NCBI GenBank assembly: GCA_900545995.1
Contig: URBM01000042.1
Coordinates: 1 to 13,441 of the forward strand
DNA: 13,441 nucleotides
DNA from: an uncultured Collinsella sp.
GTDB taxonomy: Bacteria; Actinomycetota; Coriobacteriia; Coriobacteriales; Coriobacteriaceae
Direction of reading: 5' to 3'
A program made the translations under genes and the position numbers. The first letter of the stretch is position 1. Every line of letters starts with the position of its first letter. Under the pieces are notes generated by a model, which ran no database searches, was not told where the DNA came from, and saw only the letters and a program-made list of their open reading frames with translations. Shown here one piece after another: positions 13,378-13,441 of the stretch.

Positions 13378-13402
13378 ATGGACATCACCAGGAACTTGAA
13401 TG
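13378..13402 (+). CDS. 5' end of a gene cut by the contig edge
   Basis: ATG at 13378 is preceded by AAAGG seven bases upstream and opens MDITRNLN before the sequence turns into adapter at 13403. Apparent codons beyond that point and the TGA at 13423-13425 are adapter, not genome. Eight residues do not identify a product. Spacing and strand suggest it belongs to the same transcription unit as the two small genes before it, and it could be a larger surface protein. Confidence 0.6.
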
Positions 13403-13441
13403 CTGTCTCTTATACACATCTCTGAGCCCACGAGACATCTC
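13403..13441. other. Illumina Nextera adapter (not genomic)
   Basis: CTGTCTCTTATACACATCT, the reverse complement of the Tn5 mosaic end, begins at 13403. It is followed by the read-2 complement with one mismatch (CTGAG for CCGAG) and then ATCTC. Those five bases match the start of the reverse complement of positions 1-8, so both ends carry the same index. Trim before use. Confidence 0.97.

Noticed and set aside
43..13402. CRISPR array, tRNA, rRNA, insertion sequence or phage genes
   Set aside because: No spaced repeats, cloverleaf, rRNA core, transposase motif or phage structural gene was seen on either strand.

Overview
The window looks like a chromosomal contig from a high-G+C gut actinobacterium of the Coriobacteriia, most likely Collinsella or a close relative. 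That placement rests on the high G+C content, the long single-chain (clostridial/coriobacterial type) PurL, the gene content and the strong GGGGG-type ribosome binding sites. It is inference, not a database result. Both ends carry sequencing adapter: positions 1-42 and 13403-13441 are Illumina Nextera/Tn5 sequence, so genomic DNA runs only from about 43 to 13402. The first and last genes are therefore cut by the contig edge, not by evolution.

Layout. 45-2933 (+): purL without its start, closed by a strong terminator at 2971-3006. 3032-3967 (+): an EamA/DMT-family permease. 4070-5269 (-): a membrane diguanylate cyclase whose Shine-Dalgarno lies inside a small hairpin ahead of a TTG start. 5398-6420 (-): a KdgT-type 2-keto-3-deoxygluconate permease with a 26-bp imperfect palindrome 40 bp upstream. 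6563-7568 (-): the overlapping azlC-azlD pair for branched-chain amino acid export. 7707-8519 (+): an HD-domain phosphohydrolase whose stop codon overlaps that of the convergent etfA. 8516-12141 (-): a tightly packed operon of an FAD-linked 2-hydroxyacid (lactate-type) dehydrogenase, EtfB, and an EtfA carrying an N-terminal 2[4Fe-4S] ferredoxin domain. 12142-12486: a 345-bp divergent regulatory region. 12487 to the end (+): a 98-aa protein, an overlapping 169-aa membrane-anchored extracytoplasmic protein, and the first eight codons of a third gene.

How the genes work together. The most informative unit is the dehydrogenase-EtfB-EtfA operon. Its composition matches the electron-confurcating lactate dehydrogenase/Etf complex described in Acetobacterium woodii (LctD, LctB, LctC), in which exergonic electron flow from reduced ferredoxin to NAD+ drives lactate oxidation by NAD+. 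The other genes are mainly independent transport or regulatory units. I see no CRISPR array, tRNA, rRNA, insertion sequence or prophage. Nothing here is clearly a wholly new system. The best leads are the regulatory structures (kdgT palindrome, SD-sequestering hairpin, eamA leader, lct divergent region) and the small secreted-protein cluster at the right edge.
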